Below, piece after piece: positions 1-13,400 of a stretch of 64,000 bases of DNA (positions are counted from its first letter, which is position 1; each line of letters starts with the position of its first letter). Origin of the DNA: Bugula neritina (taxonomy: Eukaryota > Bryozoa > Gymnolaemata > Cheilostomatida > Bugulidae). The translations under genes and the position numbers were made by a program. The DNA lies in the NCBI GenBank assembly GCA_964035545.1, contig OZ037773.1, positions 2,259,251-2,323,250 on the forward strand, read 5' to 3'. Under the pieces are notes generated by a model that was not told the origin of the DNA, made no database searches, and saw only the letters and a list, made by a program, of their open reading frames with translations.

Positions 1-184
1 AAGAGTGATTAATCACATGTTTAGTAGCTGAGACTTGAATAGCACAGAGCTTCCACCTAGTCAATACTCATTTCGATTCTCTCAGTCACCCTCACGGTGC
101 TACTTGTAGCTGACTCAATTATAACTGGTAATGCTGTCGCTGGCTCTTTAGGCAGCCTTTTAAGGCACACACTTGTAATGCATT

Positions 185-3100
185 ATGGGGTATATAAAGT
201 CAGCACGGAACTGGTTAATCAGGACCTGGCCTTACGTTGTGCTGGTGACAGCAATGTTGGCACACTCAATAAGTATAGGTTTTTCTTACGGTATTCTAGG
301 AAGTTTCACTGTATCTCAGTCAAAATATCTTAACCTATCAATATACGAGAGCAGCTGGACCGGGGCCACCCATCTGTCTACATTCTTTTTAACAAGTAAG
401 TGCATCTTAGAATTGGGCTGATCAAAGGCTATCTGCATCTTAGAATGTAGGGTAAAGTGTTATCTGCATCTTGGAATGAGAGGTGAGATGTTATCTGCAT
501 CTTAGAATGAGTTGTGAGATGATTTCTGCATCTTAGAATAAGGAATGAAATGTTATCTGCATCTTAGAATTATAAGTGGTGAAATGCTATCTGCATCTTA
601 GAATGTAGGGTGAAGTGTTATCTGCATCTTAGAATAAGGAATGAAAAGTTACATGTGTCTGAGAATGAGTGGTGAGGTGCTATCTACATCTTAGAACAAA
701 TAGTGAAGTTTTACCTGCATCTTAAAATGCAGTGGTAAAGTGGAAGTTACAGTTTATGCTGACCACTTGGGAATGTAAATTTCCAATTTGTCTCAACTAC
801 AGTTTGATGTATTAAATAATGGTTTTAATTTAAAGTTCAACCTGCAACTGATTATGAATCGTAATCTATATTTTTGCTCATAAATGCTAACAAATATCTT
901 TTGTACTTTTTTAGTGTCAACTAAACATCCTTAGATAGTGTTTTGGTTTACTGTTTGCATTGTATAACTATGGATGATAGAAGGAAAAGTAACAGCATGA
1001 TACTTTCCTAGCTCTCATGCATGATTGTTTATTTGGGTACAACCTGTTAGCATAATATGGTATTGCATTCTAAGCTATTTAAATGCCGACTTGTGATATA
1101 AAAGTCCTGCTTTGTTAATATTTTATATATTTCTTCCAATACTTGAACTTCATTAGTTACCAAGAAGATACTTAGAAATTATTCATCCTAAATCTGCTTG
1201 CCCAAAACCACTACTTAAATTAAAGCTAAATCTACCACTGACCTAATTCTTAGATCTAACATCCATTCATTTAATATGTTATTTATACTATCCACATCAT
1301 TAAGTGCATGCATAGTCTTTACACATGAATGAATGCACACAACCTCCACTAGATCACCCTGCACCATTTTTTCTCTGCACTGTTTAAAATCCTATTGCAT
1401 GCAGTTTCCTCAATGCTTTTCTTAAATGGTGAAAATACATTATACGGTGTTAAAAAGGTGCACATTCTAAAAAGGCGTTACCTATAAGATGTATTTAGTA
1501 GTACAACAAAAGAATAATTTGGCTTTTTCTTAATTACATGGAATATCTATTTCTGATGCCCATATTATCTTCACTATGAACAGATCCAGTGTGTCTATTG
1601 ATAGTTTGAGAAGTGAAATCTTCCCATCAGAATACATGATATAAAAATATAATATACGTCACACTTGTATTATGTGATGTAACTTGGTGAATGTGCTGTA
1701 TTTTTACTGGAAGGAGACAGACTTCCTAGTAACACTAAACATATTTTAATTTAGGTCATCACTGAAATTATAAGTTGCAATTAGTAAATTCTAGACAACA
1801 GCAATAGGAATTCGCAGCTTTTTGAGATCAAGTTATTTAGAAATACAAGAATAAATTTGAACAAAACATAATATGTGGCATAGGGTAATATAATAATGAA
1901 CATATAAGTCTCACAATATAATTTTATAGCGCCGCTGACAACAGCCTTAGCTAAAAATATATCTCCAAGTTTGCTGCAAATAACGGGTGGCGTGTTGATG
2001 CTGCTCGGAGTTGGAGCTACTGCCTGGGCCAAAGAGCAGTGGCACTCCATCTTATCATTCGGCTTAGTGACAGGTTAGTGTGATTCTTTTTGTGACATGT
2101 CTATATTTCAATTGCATAGTTTGTCTAGACCTTTTATCTAGAAATCTGGGCTATGATTTACACTGTATATATCATATTAATCAATGACCATGGGTCATCG
2201 TATAGAAATGCATCGAGTTTTTCTTAACATTTTAAACAACCTTTGAGGTTCTCAAATCTCTTTCGTCCACTGAGGTGTTAACTTTTCACAAAAGCATTTG
2301 GCTATAAATGTACGTATAAATCAAGACTTTTCGAAAACTGTCAAAAACATCATTAATGAGTTGTCAGAATAAACTTTACAAACATATAAACACTCAGTTG
2401 AGAAATTTAAACTAGAACAATAGCAGAATATGACTTTAAACTAAAATAATTGTGTCTGATCATCTGAACTCTGTATCAGATGACACATGAGGTAATCTGA
2501 GGAGAATACATTATACCCAAATTCTGATTTAATTACAAATTCTTGAAATATTTTGCACTTCTTTTAAATACATAAAAACATGAGCTATAGAAATAGAATC
2601 CAATACCACTGCTTACTGTTGAAGAAAATAGCGTATTATAGCTCTCTGATAGCATGTAGTGTATATAGTGTACAGTATGTAGTTTATAGTATGTAGTGTA
2701 TAGTGATAGTATGTAGTGTATAGTAATAGCATGTAGTGTATAGTGATAGCATGTAGTGTATAGTGATAGCATGTAGTGTGTAGTGATAGTATGTAGTGTA
2801 TAGTGTATAGTATGTAGTGTATAGTGATAGCATGAAGTGCATAGTGTATAGTATGTAATGTATAGTGATAGCATGTAGTATATAGCATGTAGTGTATAGT
2901 GATAGCATGTAGTGTATAGTGATAGCATGCAGTGTATAGCATGTAGTGTATAGTGTATAGCATGTAGTGTATAGTGTGTAGTGTATAGTGGTAGCATGTA
3001 GTGTATAGTGATAGCATGTAGTATATAGCATGTAGTGTATAGTGATAGCATGTAGTGTATAGTGATAGCATGCAGTGTATAGCATGTAGTGTATAGTGAT

Positions 3101-6100
3101 AGCATGTAGTGTATAGTAATAGTATGTAGTGTATAGTAATAGCATGTAGTGTATAGTGTGTAGTGTATAGTGGTAGCATGTAGTGTATAGTGATAGCATG
3201 TAGTATATAGCATGTAGTGTATAGTGATAGCATGTAGTGTATAGTGATAGCATGCAGTGTATAGCATGTAGTGTATAGTGATAGCATGTAGTGTATAGTA
3301 TGTAGTGTATAGTGTATAGCATGTAGTGTATAGTGTATAGCATGTAGTGTATAGTGATAGCATGTAGTGTATAGTGATAGCATGCAGTGTATAGCATGTA
3401 GTGTATAGTGTATAGCATGTAGTGTATAGTGTGTAGTGTATAGTGGTAGCATGTAGTGTATAGTGATAGCATGTAGTATATAGCATGTAGTGTATAGTGA
3501 TAGCATGTAGTGTATAGTGATAGCATGCAGTGTATAGCATGTAGTGTATAGTGATAGCATGTAGTGTATAGTATGTAGTGTATAGTGTATAGCATGTAGT
3601 GTATAGTGTATAGCATGTAGTGTTTAGTGATAGCATGTAGTGTATAGTGATAGCATGTAGTGTATAGTGATAGCATGTAGTGTATAGTGATAGCATGTAG
3701 TATATAGCATGTAGTGTATAGTGATAGCATGTAGTGTATAGTGATAGCATGCAGTGTATAGCATGTAGTGTATAGTGATAGCATGTAGTGTATAGTATGT
3801 AGTGTATAGTGTATAGCATGTAGTGTATAGTGTATAGCATGTAGTGTATAGTGATAGCATGTAGTGTATAGTGATAGCATGTAGTGTATAGTGTATAGCA
3901 TGTAGTGTATAGTGATAGCATGTAGTGTATAGTTTATAGCATGTAGTGTATAGTGATAGCATGTAGTGTATAGTGATAGCATGTAGTGTATAGTAATAGC
4001 ATGTAGTGTATAGTATGTAGTGTATGTTGCAGGTCTGGGCATATCATTAGTCAGATCAGCAAGTGCGGCAGCGCTGCCCTTCTACTTCCAAAATGAGTTT
4101 GTGAAGTTTGCCATGGCGTCTGTGATGATCGGATTCACCATTGGGATGTCAGCTTTACCTCTCGTCTGTAATTATATATTCTCAATGGACGACTTTCCAA
4201 AGACTATGTTGGACGTATCAAAAATCATGTTTCTACATTTACTGTGTGGCCTAATCTTCTTACCAATTTCTATACAAAATCAAGAAGCAAAAGGAATTAA
4301 AATGCAGAATCTGACAAAGTCTGAAGTATATCAAGGAGTTGTTCTTCCATTAGTCAAGATAATCAAAAGTTTCAAGGTATGCATACATTTTATGGGCCTT
4401 TTTACTGGAATGACCAACTATTCACAGGTCAGGTTTCAAGTGTCATACAAGCATTTCTTGGCCATACCCGAGGTCTGCATGGTTTGCAAAAGTTAGCCAG
4501 TCTTTTAAGTATTATATCCAATGTAATCACTATTTTAAATTGAACTTCAATTCTCTTTAGTTTAGTTAATTAGTTTTGTATAAATTGCTAGTAAAACCCT
4601 AAATATGAAATGGCGGGATTTGTTGAACTATGCACTTAATAGTAACTATATATGCTCTAAAATATTAGCTATATATACACCTAATAGCAACTACAGTATG
4701 TACATCTAATATGCATTTATTAACAACTATATATACGACTAATAGTAACTAATGTATATAATATTATGTACTAATAGTTAAGCTGTGGCATAGGCAGTGT
4801 GTAAAACACTATAATACTAATGTATGCAGCTGAGAGATTACTTGGTTTAGACTAGTTAAAACTACAGCCTCTGCAGCTCTGGTTTCAGAGCTGAGAGAGG
4901 ATAAATAAGGTCAAACCCTCCTACACATTCACTCAATGTACCAAAACCTTCGCAACTAGAGCGTAAAGAATCTCCTTAAGTAGTAGCAAGTACTAGTGTC
5001 AAATCATACACCACAGGAATGTAATTGGTAAAATGAGTATATACTGACAATCAATCTTTGAGTGACTAAAATTAACATTCATTTACATCTACAATAGCAA
5101 GAGCTCTACTTTTGAATTGCAAATTGAAATAGTAGCAGAAATCGAATTGGCTTGAGTAAACTGTATATATTATAATGTATTGTTATTATTGTTTCATGTT
5201 TTTATTGTATTATTCCATGTTTTTCAGGTGTGGTCATATTTGCTGGCTGCCTTACTCAGACGGTTTGCCTTGACGGCTTTCTTCACTCTAATAACCAACT
5301 ATTTAATGATACAACAGAGACTGTCGGGTCAAGAAGTAGCCCAATTCCGCATGACCTTGGGCTGTATGTCAGTAGTAGGGGTGGTAGCTATGTGCATCAC
5401 ACAGAATGAGAAATTTAACCGACTTATACCTCATGCTATTGGACCATTTATCTGTGGAGTGGTGATGATGTCCATCACACTAGCTGAAAATGATGTAAGT
5501 GGGCGGATTTACATAATATAGAATAAGAGAAGATAACTCTGTGGTGTATTCTTTAGGTTACAGCCTGAAAAGTTTGATAACTTCAATTATAATTATTCTA
5601 TTAACCAACCGTTTATTAAAAACAAGATGTATAAAATATGTTGCTAATTACCAGAGCTGGAAGTAATAAATTTAATATAGCTTGGTCTAGTAATAAAATT
5701 GAATCAATTTACTTCATTTTATAAATTATGATAACAGAGTAAAGTTTGTCATGGGTTTATAAAGCTATACATTACCTGAAACTTATATGTTAATTAGTAT
5801 CTGCATGTGCCAAGAGTATGATATAAATTATTTGGTACTGCAGTAGAATATATTAAAATCTGTTCACATTAAAATGAAAATTTGAGAAGAGCACACATAC
5901 CAAAACTGCAGTCATCACAAAAATGAACCAACACATAAAAATAGCAAAGTTCTTAACATGGACAATTTAGAGTTCATGTTAAATATTTTATTGAGCACTT
6001 GCTGAAACTAGAACAAGTTTTTAAAGAAATACGTTTGTGTGTAGTTTTTAAACTGGTCAGCTAGTCAAAGTACCCTATTTTGAAAAATGTCTGGTTTTTG

Positions 6101-7743
6101 CATATTTCTGAAAACCAAACCAAAAGTATGTTATTGGCTATTGGTTATGGTTGTTTCTAAAATATCTTGATGCCAATAGGATGTTTGTTCTTCAGAACTA
6201 ATATTTTATTCTGACTGTTGATGGTGACAAGTTGTGACAGGTGATATGTCACACGTCTGCTGTCTGTTATTGATGTCACCAACAGCATGGTTCAGTCACC
6301 AACAGATACTACTCTTCAAAAAATAGACCACTTAAGGCTTCCAATTATTTAAAGTTCTTTCAGCCCGTTACCTACAGAGCCATTGTTGATACTGTTTCCT
6401 GTTTGTAGATATCCCTTTCAATGCTGATGGCACTGTTTGGTTTAGCGTTTGGAAGCCTACTGGGAAATACTACTCCGGCAATAAGCACACTGGTTTCAGA
6501 GGAGGAAGTTAAGCTGGTTCTAATGTTGGAGTGTATCATGGATGGTTTGGGGAGTATTGGTGGCTCCCCCTCCACCAGTAAGTAACCATATGCTATGTTA
6601 CTGTATGCTAAACTATACTAGGCTATAATGTTACACGCACTGCACTGCACTGCACTGCACTGCACTGCACTGCACTGCACTGCACTGCACTGCACTGCAC
6701 TGCACTGCACTGCACTGCACTGCACTGCACTGCACTGCACTGCACTGCACTGCACTGCACTGCACTGCACTGCACTGCACTGCACTGCACTGCACTGCAC
6801 TGCACTGCACTACACTACACTGCTCTACACTGCACTGCGCTGCACTGCGCTGCACTACACTACACTACTCTACACTACACTACACTACACTACACTGCAC
6901 TGCACTTCTCTACACTGCACTGCACTGCATTGCACTGCACTGCACCGCACCGCACTGCATTCAATACATTGCCCCAAATCATATTAAAGTGAAAGTTTGT
7001 GGAAAGCGGCTGCACTTTGAGTCTTTATACATGGTTATAGTGGTAACTTTAAATATTATATTTTGATATTATTCTGTATAAAGATATGACAACAGAAAAA
7101 CAAAAGTCAAAGTATGATACCTAAGTGTAAAATGTTTTTGAAGTAAAGTATTTGTTTGCACGGTTAGATAATAATTAACGCTTTAATTATTTCGCGTTGT
7201 AGAAATACTTATTTCTACAATACATACAGGCTATTAAAATAGGTTACCAACAGTAAGCTTGAATAATATTTAGGATGATGTGATGAAGTTTTAAAGTAGC
7301 AAAGGACAAATTGATCTTTCATTTGTTGAAACTACTTAAATCTTCGAACTGATATTTTTATTCCGAACCTTGTCCAAGAATCGAGCATATTTAGTTTTTT
7401 TCATTTTAAATGAAGGTTTCACTTCTACATATTATTGTACAATCTAACTATTGCATTCATGTTCATTCTACGTTCTGTAGGCTACATTCAGGAGGAGATA
7501 AATCTGAACACAGGACTATACTTTGCTGGCGCTTTCTGCATGCTCAGCGGCCTAATCATGCTTTTATTAACGGCTTGTAAGATAAGAGAGGATAAATCTC
7601 AGGAAGACTATAATGAAGAAGAGAGGACAACTCAAACAATCATACGAATTAAACCATATGATCATAGCCAATCAAAGTTTTCAGTTAAACAAGTGAATGT
7701 GGAGTTGCTGCCCCTGTTATCATCCGACATGGCTTCTCCTTGA
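185..7743 (+). CDS. SLC16-like monocarboxylate transporter (MFS), six exons
   Basis: Exons by splice sites: 185-395, 1930-2073, 4033-4376, 5228-5494, 6409-6577, 7481-7743. All phases agree and give 465 residues, normal for SLC16 proteins, which move monocarboxylates or related solutes across membranes with protons or by facilitated diffusion. The first helix region contains SIGFSYGILGSF followed by YESSWTGA, the SLC16-like TM1-TM2 pattern. Later exons encode further hydrophobic helices, and a charged loop sits mid-protein (QNQEAKGIKMQNL). The C-tail is polar and acidic (KIREDKSQEDYNEEER). The usual SLC16 DGGWGW-type start of TM1 is replaced by TWPYVV, so the substrate cannot be guessed. The start at 185 is the first ATG in the frame that continues across all exons; an overlapping frame starting at 97 does not. 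Family assignment is by fold pattern, so another MFS subfamily is possible. Confidence 0.75.
400..735. repeat. About 30-bp minisatellite at the SLC16-like exon 1 donor
   Basis: Roughly eleven imperfect copies of a unit containing TATCTGCATCTTAGAATG plus a variable spacer such as AGTGGTGAAATG. The first GCATCTTAGAAT copy begins directly after the GTAAGT donor of exon 1. Confidence 0.9.
736..1929. other. Intron 1 remainder, no feature seen
   Basis: AT-rich intronic sequence ending in the TTTTATAG acceptor at 1929. I see no exon-like frame, RNA gene or repeat here. Confidence 0.6.
2651..4023. repeat. 1.4-kb, 20-bp minisatellite abutting an exon 3 acceptor
   Basis: Tandem array of a 20-bp unit close to GTATAGTGATAGCATGTAGT, with shorter and substituted variants (GTATAGTGTATAGC, GCAGTGTATAGC). 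The unit contains no stop on the - strand in any frame, so long repetitive open frames appear there; these are artefacts. Higher-order blocks of several units recur, for example around 2990-3120, 3170-3300 and 3440-3560. The array ends about 9 bases before the TTGCAG acceptor of SLC16-like exon 3. The upstream 580 bases of the same intron (2074-2650) hold nothing I can identify. Confidence 0.95.
4377..5227. other. Intron 3 of the SLC16-like gene, no feature seen
   Basis: AT-rich intron with a TTTTCAG acceptor. No coding or repeat feature was recognised. Confidence 0.6.
5495..6408. other. Intron 4 of the SLC16-like gene, no feature seen
   Basis: AT-rich intron from the GTAAGT donor at 5495 to the TTTGTAG acceptor at 6408. 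Nothing else was recognised. Confidence 0.6.
6632..6960. repeat. Pentanucleotide microsatellite (ACTGC)n
   Basis: About 36 uninterrupted copies from 6633 to about 6810, then a degenerate tail of ACTAC, TCTAC and GCGCT variants. It lies 50 bases downstream of the exon 5 donor of the SLC16-like gene. Because 5 is not a multiple of 3, the open frames here cycle through five residues and are not genes. Confidence 0.97.
6961..7480. other. Intron 5 remainder, no feature seen
   Basis: AT-rich sequence leading to the TTCTGTAG acceptor of the last exon. No other signal was found. Confidence 0.6.
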
Positions 7744-8008
7744 TTTAAATAACAAGCCCCTAGACATTCTTGTGAATCTGCAACTAAGAGTGTAATCCTC
7801 TATTAGATTTGGTGCTATATATAGAAACATAACAATGCAAAAACAGTAATTTTCATCTTTTGTGTAGTGTTAAAATATTGACGTTTTCAGCCATATTGCT
7901 CGTGGCATTAAAGTGTTTATGCCTTGACTACTGTGCAATTCTTCCGTCTCATTTACATATATGACTTAGTATAGTGAATGTGGCACATCTTTTAGACTGA
8001 AGTGTAAA

Positions 8009-8014
8009 AATAAA
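8009..8014 (+). terminator. Candidate polyadenylation signal of the SLC16-like gene
   Basis: AATAAA about 265 bases after the stop codon, the first canonical hexamer downstream of the gene. Confidence 0.5.
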
Positions 8015-8145
8015 AGATAAAATGTCCATATAAATATAATGAAAATAGTAATTTGTTTTAGTTTTTTATTGAGATCATTTGTGAAGGTCTACAGCAAGTG
8101 TTATGAATATTGTTTACTGTATGTTATGTAACTTATAAAAACTCA

Positions 8146-8366
8146 CAAAAGTTTATACATAGTCACTATCTCCGTGAGATACCCCCCCCCCCCCGGCTAA
8201 TAGAAAAGGGTTTTTAAAATGAGCTAAGGACTTATTCAGATGAGGCACAGGAACAATTATGACTGGATGCTCTTCCTAACATCACCAACGACCTTTACTG
8301 GGGTTTGAACTTATGACATCGTGTTTACTAAGCAAACGATCTAACCCTTAGATCACAGCTGCTCTC
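8146..8366 (-). mobile_element. tRNA-derived SINE, copy 1
   Basis: On the - strand the element starts with a tRNA-like head (GAGCAGCTGTGATCTAAGGG, an A-box-like block) and a B-box-like AGTTCAAACCCC. A central block GGAAGAGCATCCAGTCATAA follows, resembling the conserved core of many invertebrate SINEs, and then a TAGTGACTAT 3' segment. Three more copies with the same order lie in the window. A run of C at 8181-8194 interrupts the 3' part. Confidence 0.8.
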
Positions 8367-8511
8367 TATTTTATGTAACTCACAAGCTATATGGCAAATC
8401 ACACAAAAAGTTGCATACAAATTTTGTTCATGCAGCAGTTGACAGTTAGGTTGGTTAGTCTTACATGACATGTATACATTCTTCTCAACCTATGCTGCAC
8501 TATGTCACCCC

Positions 8512-8530
8512 TAACTCGGGGCTGCTTCTA
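8512..8530. repeat. Solo end of a MITE-like element
   Basis: TAACTCGGGGCTGCTTCTA matches one terminal inverted repeat of the elements at 27429 and 30703. No partner arm was found nearby. Confidence 0.4.
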
Positions 8531-10411
8531 GCGTTGTTCTGATTATAAAAACAATGCATCTTAACATAGTTAGTCTTGTATCTCACATTCAAGCCAGCAT
8601 AAACTCATAGTTTAAGAACTCTGCATTGAAACCCTTTTCTTAGTTTTTACTGTCAAGATCTCAACTGCTATAGAAGATGTGGATGCATTCGTTCATTGCT
8701 TTTGTTATATTGAGTCACCTGTTAACCAACCGTATATATAAATACGACTTTGGACACTTTCGGTTTATTAAGCAGATCAGTAGCTTATTTATTCATGCAT
8801 GCATATGCATGAATTTCAAAACGGACAATGAGTTGACTAGCATTGTAAACTACAGACATATATTCAGTGCACAGATAATAAATATTGAGACTGCAAGATC
8901 AGCTCAAAATTTTCTGCAGTTAAATGTATTTAAGTTTAGCTAAATGATTGAAGTGTATAACATGACTGTCACTTATAGATTCAATATAGTACATACTACA
9001 TAGTCACGGGGCTATGGCATGGCAATACGACACTGCAAGTTATGGTGTATCCGTATTCGTATGTTATATCCTAGGACCTAGATAGTTCACATCAATATGT
9101 TTCTGAATTATTTTTTATATGCATCAATCATGATTGTTGTATATGGAAATGTATCATTTTTTCAAGTTTTAGAAATATAAGATAGCTATATTATTATGAT
9201 AATTATAAACAATAAAAGTAGCGCTAGGATCTTTTCATGTCAGAGTTGTGTTTTCCATTTTAGTAACGATGTGAGTGGTAGATTAATAGGTTGTGCTGTT
9301 ATAGATGTCGTACAGATTATACTTATTTACGATAGAAATACATTTTTTCGTTAGTGGCGGTTATCTTGATCGTGCTAGGACAATTTTATAATCATTATGA
9401 TTATCATTATGATGTTCATACTTTAACTTATACTTAATCTTATAGCTATACTAGTAGTACTAGTAGTAGTAGCACTCTGCGTACTAGTTACTCTATAGTC
9501 TATACTCTAAGTCTATAGCTATAGGCATAACTAAACTTAAAATAATAATTCTCTCAATCTCAATCTGTCTTACTAATAGTAATAGTAATACTTATACTAA
9601 TAGTAATAGTAATACTAATACTAATACTAATACTAATAGTAATACTAAATCTAATAGTAATACTAATACTAATAGTAATACTATTATTTCTTTATTATTA
9701 GCATTAGTATTTAATTTAAATTTACTTTAAGTTTAACTTAGTCTTATAATAATATTAATTGTTAAAAATAAATGAATAATTTAAATTAATAGTATAAGAA
9801 TGATGCTCAATGTCAGATTCATATTCATATATTGATATTCTTTTAATTTAGTAATTTACTAATTATCACAATATTATATTTATAATTATTATTATAAGTA
9901 TAACTTTATATTTTGTTATTAATATTATGCTTGTGACACTGATAATTATTCATTATAACAACTTATAAGTTATATAATTATATAAACTTATAGTTATTGC
10001 AATAATATTAAATTATCTTAACTACTTATTATAATTATAATAATATTAATTAATATAATTATAGTTCATTAATTCAAATTTTTATAAACATAATAATTAT
10101 TACTATTAGCCTATCATGATCATCATCATCATCCATTATGATTATGATTTTAATTACCATCATGACTAGAATTAGCCTTAAGTCTACCGGCTATGAAATA
10201 CAAAACAGTTACAGTGATTTTACTTCAAGTAATAAGGTTAAATCACTTAACTTAACCTTTCAAACAAAATGATAACAAATTAATTTGATTTTGAAACATT
10301 CGAATTATAACTTACAAATAAAATAAACTATAAGCTACATTTGAATATATCAATTTTTAACTTCGTATGTGAAGTTAACCTCAGCTGTATTGTTGTATTT
10401 GAAGACTTGCC
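8531..10411. other. AT-rich intergenic region
   Basis: Intergenic DNA between the transporter and the PHF7-like gene. It holds simple-sequence tracts and no convincing exon. A short open frame at 8677-8943 lacks recognisable features. Confidence 0.6.
9570..9690. repeat. Degenerate TAATAC/TAATAG microsatellite
   Basis: Alternating AATACT and AATAGT hexamers, with related tracts (TAGTAGTACTAG) from about 9450. Very similar tracts recur at 26567-26930 and 27845-27990. Confidence 0.85.
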
Positions 10412-13400
10412 ATGACTAAAGCAGGCTCATCTACAAGTAAGCTATTGTCTTCTGAGTTGCTGTGTGTCTTTTGTAATGAATCTGAAGATGAAAGGCGTTA
10501 TGGTAAATTCATATCAAAGGATGGCATAGCTGCTCACAACTTCTGTCTTGTAAGTCTCAATTCTAAATCGGATGACTATCAACTCCTTTTCACTTTCATA
10601 CATAAACTTTTGCACAATTCTTACGAAAAGTTTTTTAAATTCCAAGGACTCCAACACTATGAACTCCCTGAAATAGAGGAGAGTAAGATGATTTTGTGAG
10701 TTGAATTTTGTCTTTGAATGATATTGTTTGCTTTAATATCATTAAGTTCAACCGTTCAGTAGATACTTTTATGGGTAGCTTAAGTGCAACTAGCTTGCCT
10801 CTTTTTCATGAACTGCTGTGTTGTTTTATCTTAGCAGATGAAGTTTGGTTTTCAAGTTTGTAATTTTTAATTTAGATTTTTGTGTTTGCTTTGGTTGAAA
10901 TTTATTTACCACTCGTTTAACCCTTGAAGCATGTACCTTCTTTCATTTGTTTGCCAATACAATTTTCAGCTTTTCTCAAGTGGTTTGGCACAAGAAGGAG
11001 CGGATAATGAAGGCTTAGATGGTTTTCTAATAGAAGATATACTGAAAGAGTGTAAACGTTGCAATAAGCTGGTAAACTTGCAGTCTGTTGAAAATTATGT
11101 TCTTTCAGAAAAAATTGAAAATTATGTACTTCAAAAATTTTCTTATAAGAAATGATTAGTTTTATTCTATAATATATCCCCAATATTAAACAATATATCA
11201 CCATTGAGTATGCTTGCCTGCAATAGTTGCTTGCTTTTTGTCGGAGTTTAACCAAAATGTTAGCGGTTTTTTGTGTTAGTTGATATTATTATGTTAATTA
11301 TCAGTCCTATTGCATTTTTTTTTCAGAAATGCTCATTTTGTAAGGTGAAAGGGGGATCCATTGGTTGTGGAAATTCATATTGCAAAAAGTCATATCACTA
11401 TGGTTGTGGTAAAGATAATGGTGCAATGTTTACATATCACGGTAATTACAGGTAATCTTATGGTAGTTATTTGTTCCTTAGCAAAACTATATGTATGTAT
11501 CTACATGATTAGTAGCTAGAGTGGCTCAAACAGTGGAAAAACAATGCATAAGTGGAGGAAAATTGTCAACAACAATTTCTCTAAATCAATTTTAGTTCAA
11601 CAAAAACTTCAACCAAAAAAGGATGCACTCATGTGTTGAGTAGTACTGCACCAAATAAGTCGATGATAAAATAACCATTTTAGGAATAAATTTGAGATCC
11701 TTGAGTTAACTAACTATTTTAAAGTGTCATATTATAGAACTTTAGATAAGGTGTACATAAGTATAATATATGTTCAACAGAATGAGTAATGTTGTCTCTA
11801 AAATGCTGTACCAGATATTGTGTACACAGTTTCCGGACTAGTTGTGTACGGGGCTGATTGCAGCCTCCCCATATACTCTGTAGTTCCTACTGTAAGAAAC
11901 ACAGCTTGGTTCAAGAAGATCTACCAGCCGAGGAAAGAAAGACACTCAAACCTGTCGACACTTGTTATATCTGCTATGAGAATTTGAATACAACGATTTC
12001 TCCGACTACTATACTCGCCCCCTGCTGTGAGTATGAGTCTAGAGGTCAATAGGGCATGGTATTTGCTAAATTATTTAATTGTTGAAATGAAAATAGCTTA
12101 GTCTAAATTGGGAAATTCGTGTTTATTAGGTTTCGGAAATTTACATTATATGTTTTGTTGAAGCAAGTTTTTCTACAAGAACAACGGGCACACTTGTACA
12201 GTGTTTGGATTAGAAAGAGCCATTTTGATCTAGGTTCTTAGCTGTAAATTACATTCAACTGTAATCTAGCTACTATTAGTGAAGGCTGCACTGTTAAGTT
12301 TGAGTAGCTTCTACTGTATTTTTGTACAAGTGATACACATGTAGACTCTGGCGCCCTGCATGTTGTTCTGTATCTCCCAGGTACGAGAGCGTGGTACCAC
12401 AGACAGTGTATCGAAGACATGGCTTACTCAGCCGGCCTACACTACTTTAAATGCCCTCTATGTAATAACGTAGATGAGTGGCAGGCAGAAATGTTACGTA
12501 TTGGCATATATATACCCGACAGGTATGTCTGTCTGTGTGTCTGTAATACTGAATACTCAATATACATCTGCGTCATTTCTTTCTTATCAGTTCAAGAATG
12601 TTTGCTGTTACTACCATTCTATCTCTCAAAGTTTTCCTTTTATTTCATTCATTTATAGAAAGTTTTTTAAAACATGTTTCTATAAATTTGGATTTAAAGG
12701 AAACCAAGTCATATAAATATTTTATTTTAGTTTTTTTGTAGCATTTTTGCAGACAAACAAATCTCTATATTCTCATATCTCCTAGCTGTGTGTCTACCTA
12801 TTACTGTATTACTGATATAGAGATATTACTGTATTACTGATATAGAGATGCATCATGGGAACTAGTGCCAGGGGCATACAACTCTTTGCTACAGCCAAAT
12901 TTAGAATGCGTTGCTGATGTGTGCATCTGCCCTCAAGGTCGTTCAGAGGACGAGACTGATGGGTCAGTGTTGTACCTCTAACCATGTTATATACTTATTC
13001 TAAATCTAATTGGAGTTGCCATCCCTCAAATCTCGACTATATTCACATACGCTGGTTATGCTAGTACTTATTCTGTCACCCACATCTGAGTATCTTCATG
13101 CAGTTGACTTGGTTTTAACTGGTTAAGATACTATAGTGTTTGACAATTTAGTTTTTCTAAACTGAGCAAATTTCATAAATTTGAGATATAAAGGCAAAAT
13201 TGAGGCATGATAATTTTACCTGTACTATTATTATGGTAGAATATTCTGTTATCAGTGACTGGAAGTTGTCCTTCCACACTAAATGTAAAATAGAAGTGAT
13301 TCTGTATGAATTATAGTTATATACTACCCTTACATTAGTAATAAGCATTATATGTGAAGTTGTCTCCTCTAATAGTATAACATATTGTATGCAGGGAGTG

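Noticed and set aside
2651-4023. CRISPR-like array
   Set aside because: The units are contiguous with no unique spacers, and the genome is animal.
2533-4042. Long Tyr/His/Leu-rich open frames on the - strand
   Set aside because: They are readings of a 20-bp minisatellite without stop codons. Period 20 gives the same peptide in all three frames, and there is no non-repetitive coding part.
6618-6987. Cys/Ala/Val/Gln and His/Cys/Thr/Ala/Leu open frames
   Set aside because: Translations of the (ACTGC)n microsatellite.
8677-8943. 88-codon open frame
   Set aside because: AT-rich intergenic sequence with no recognisable motif and no splice partners.
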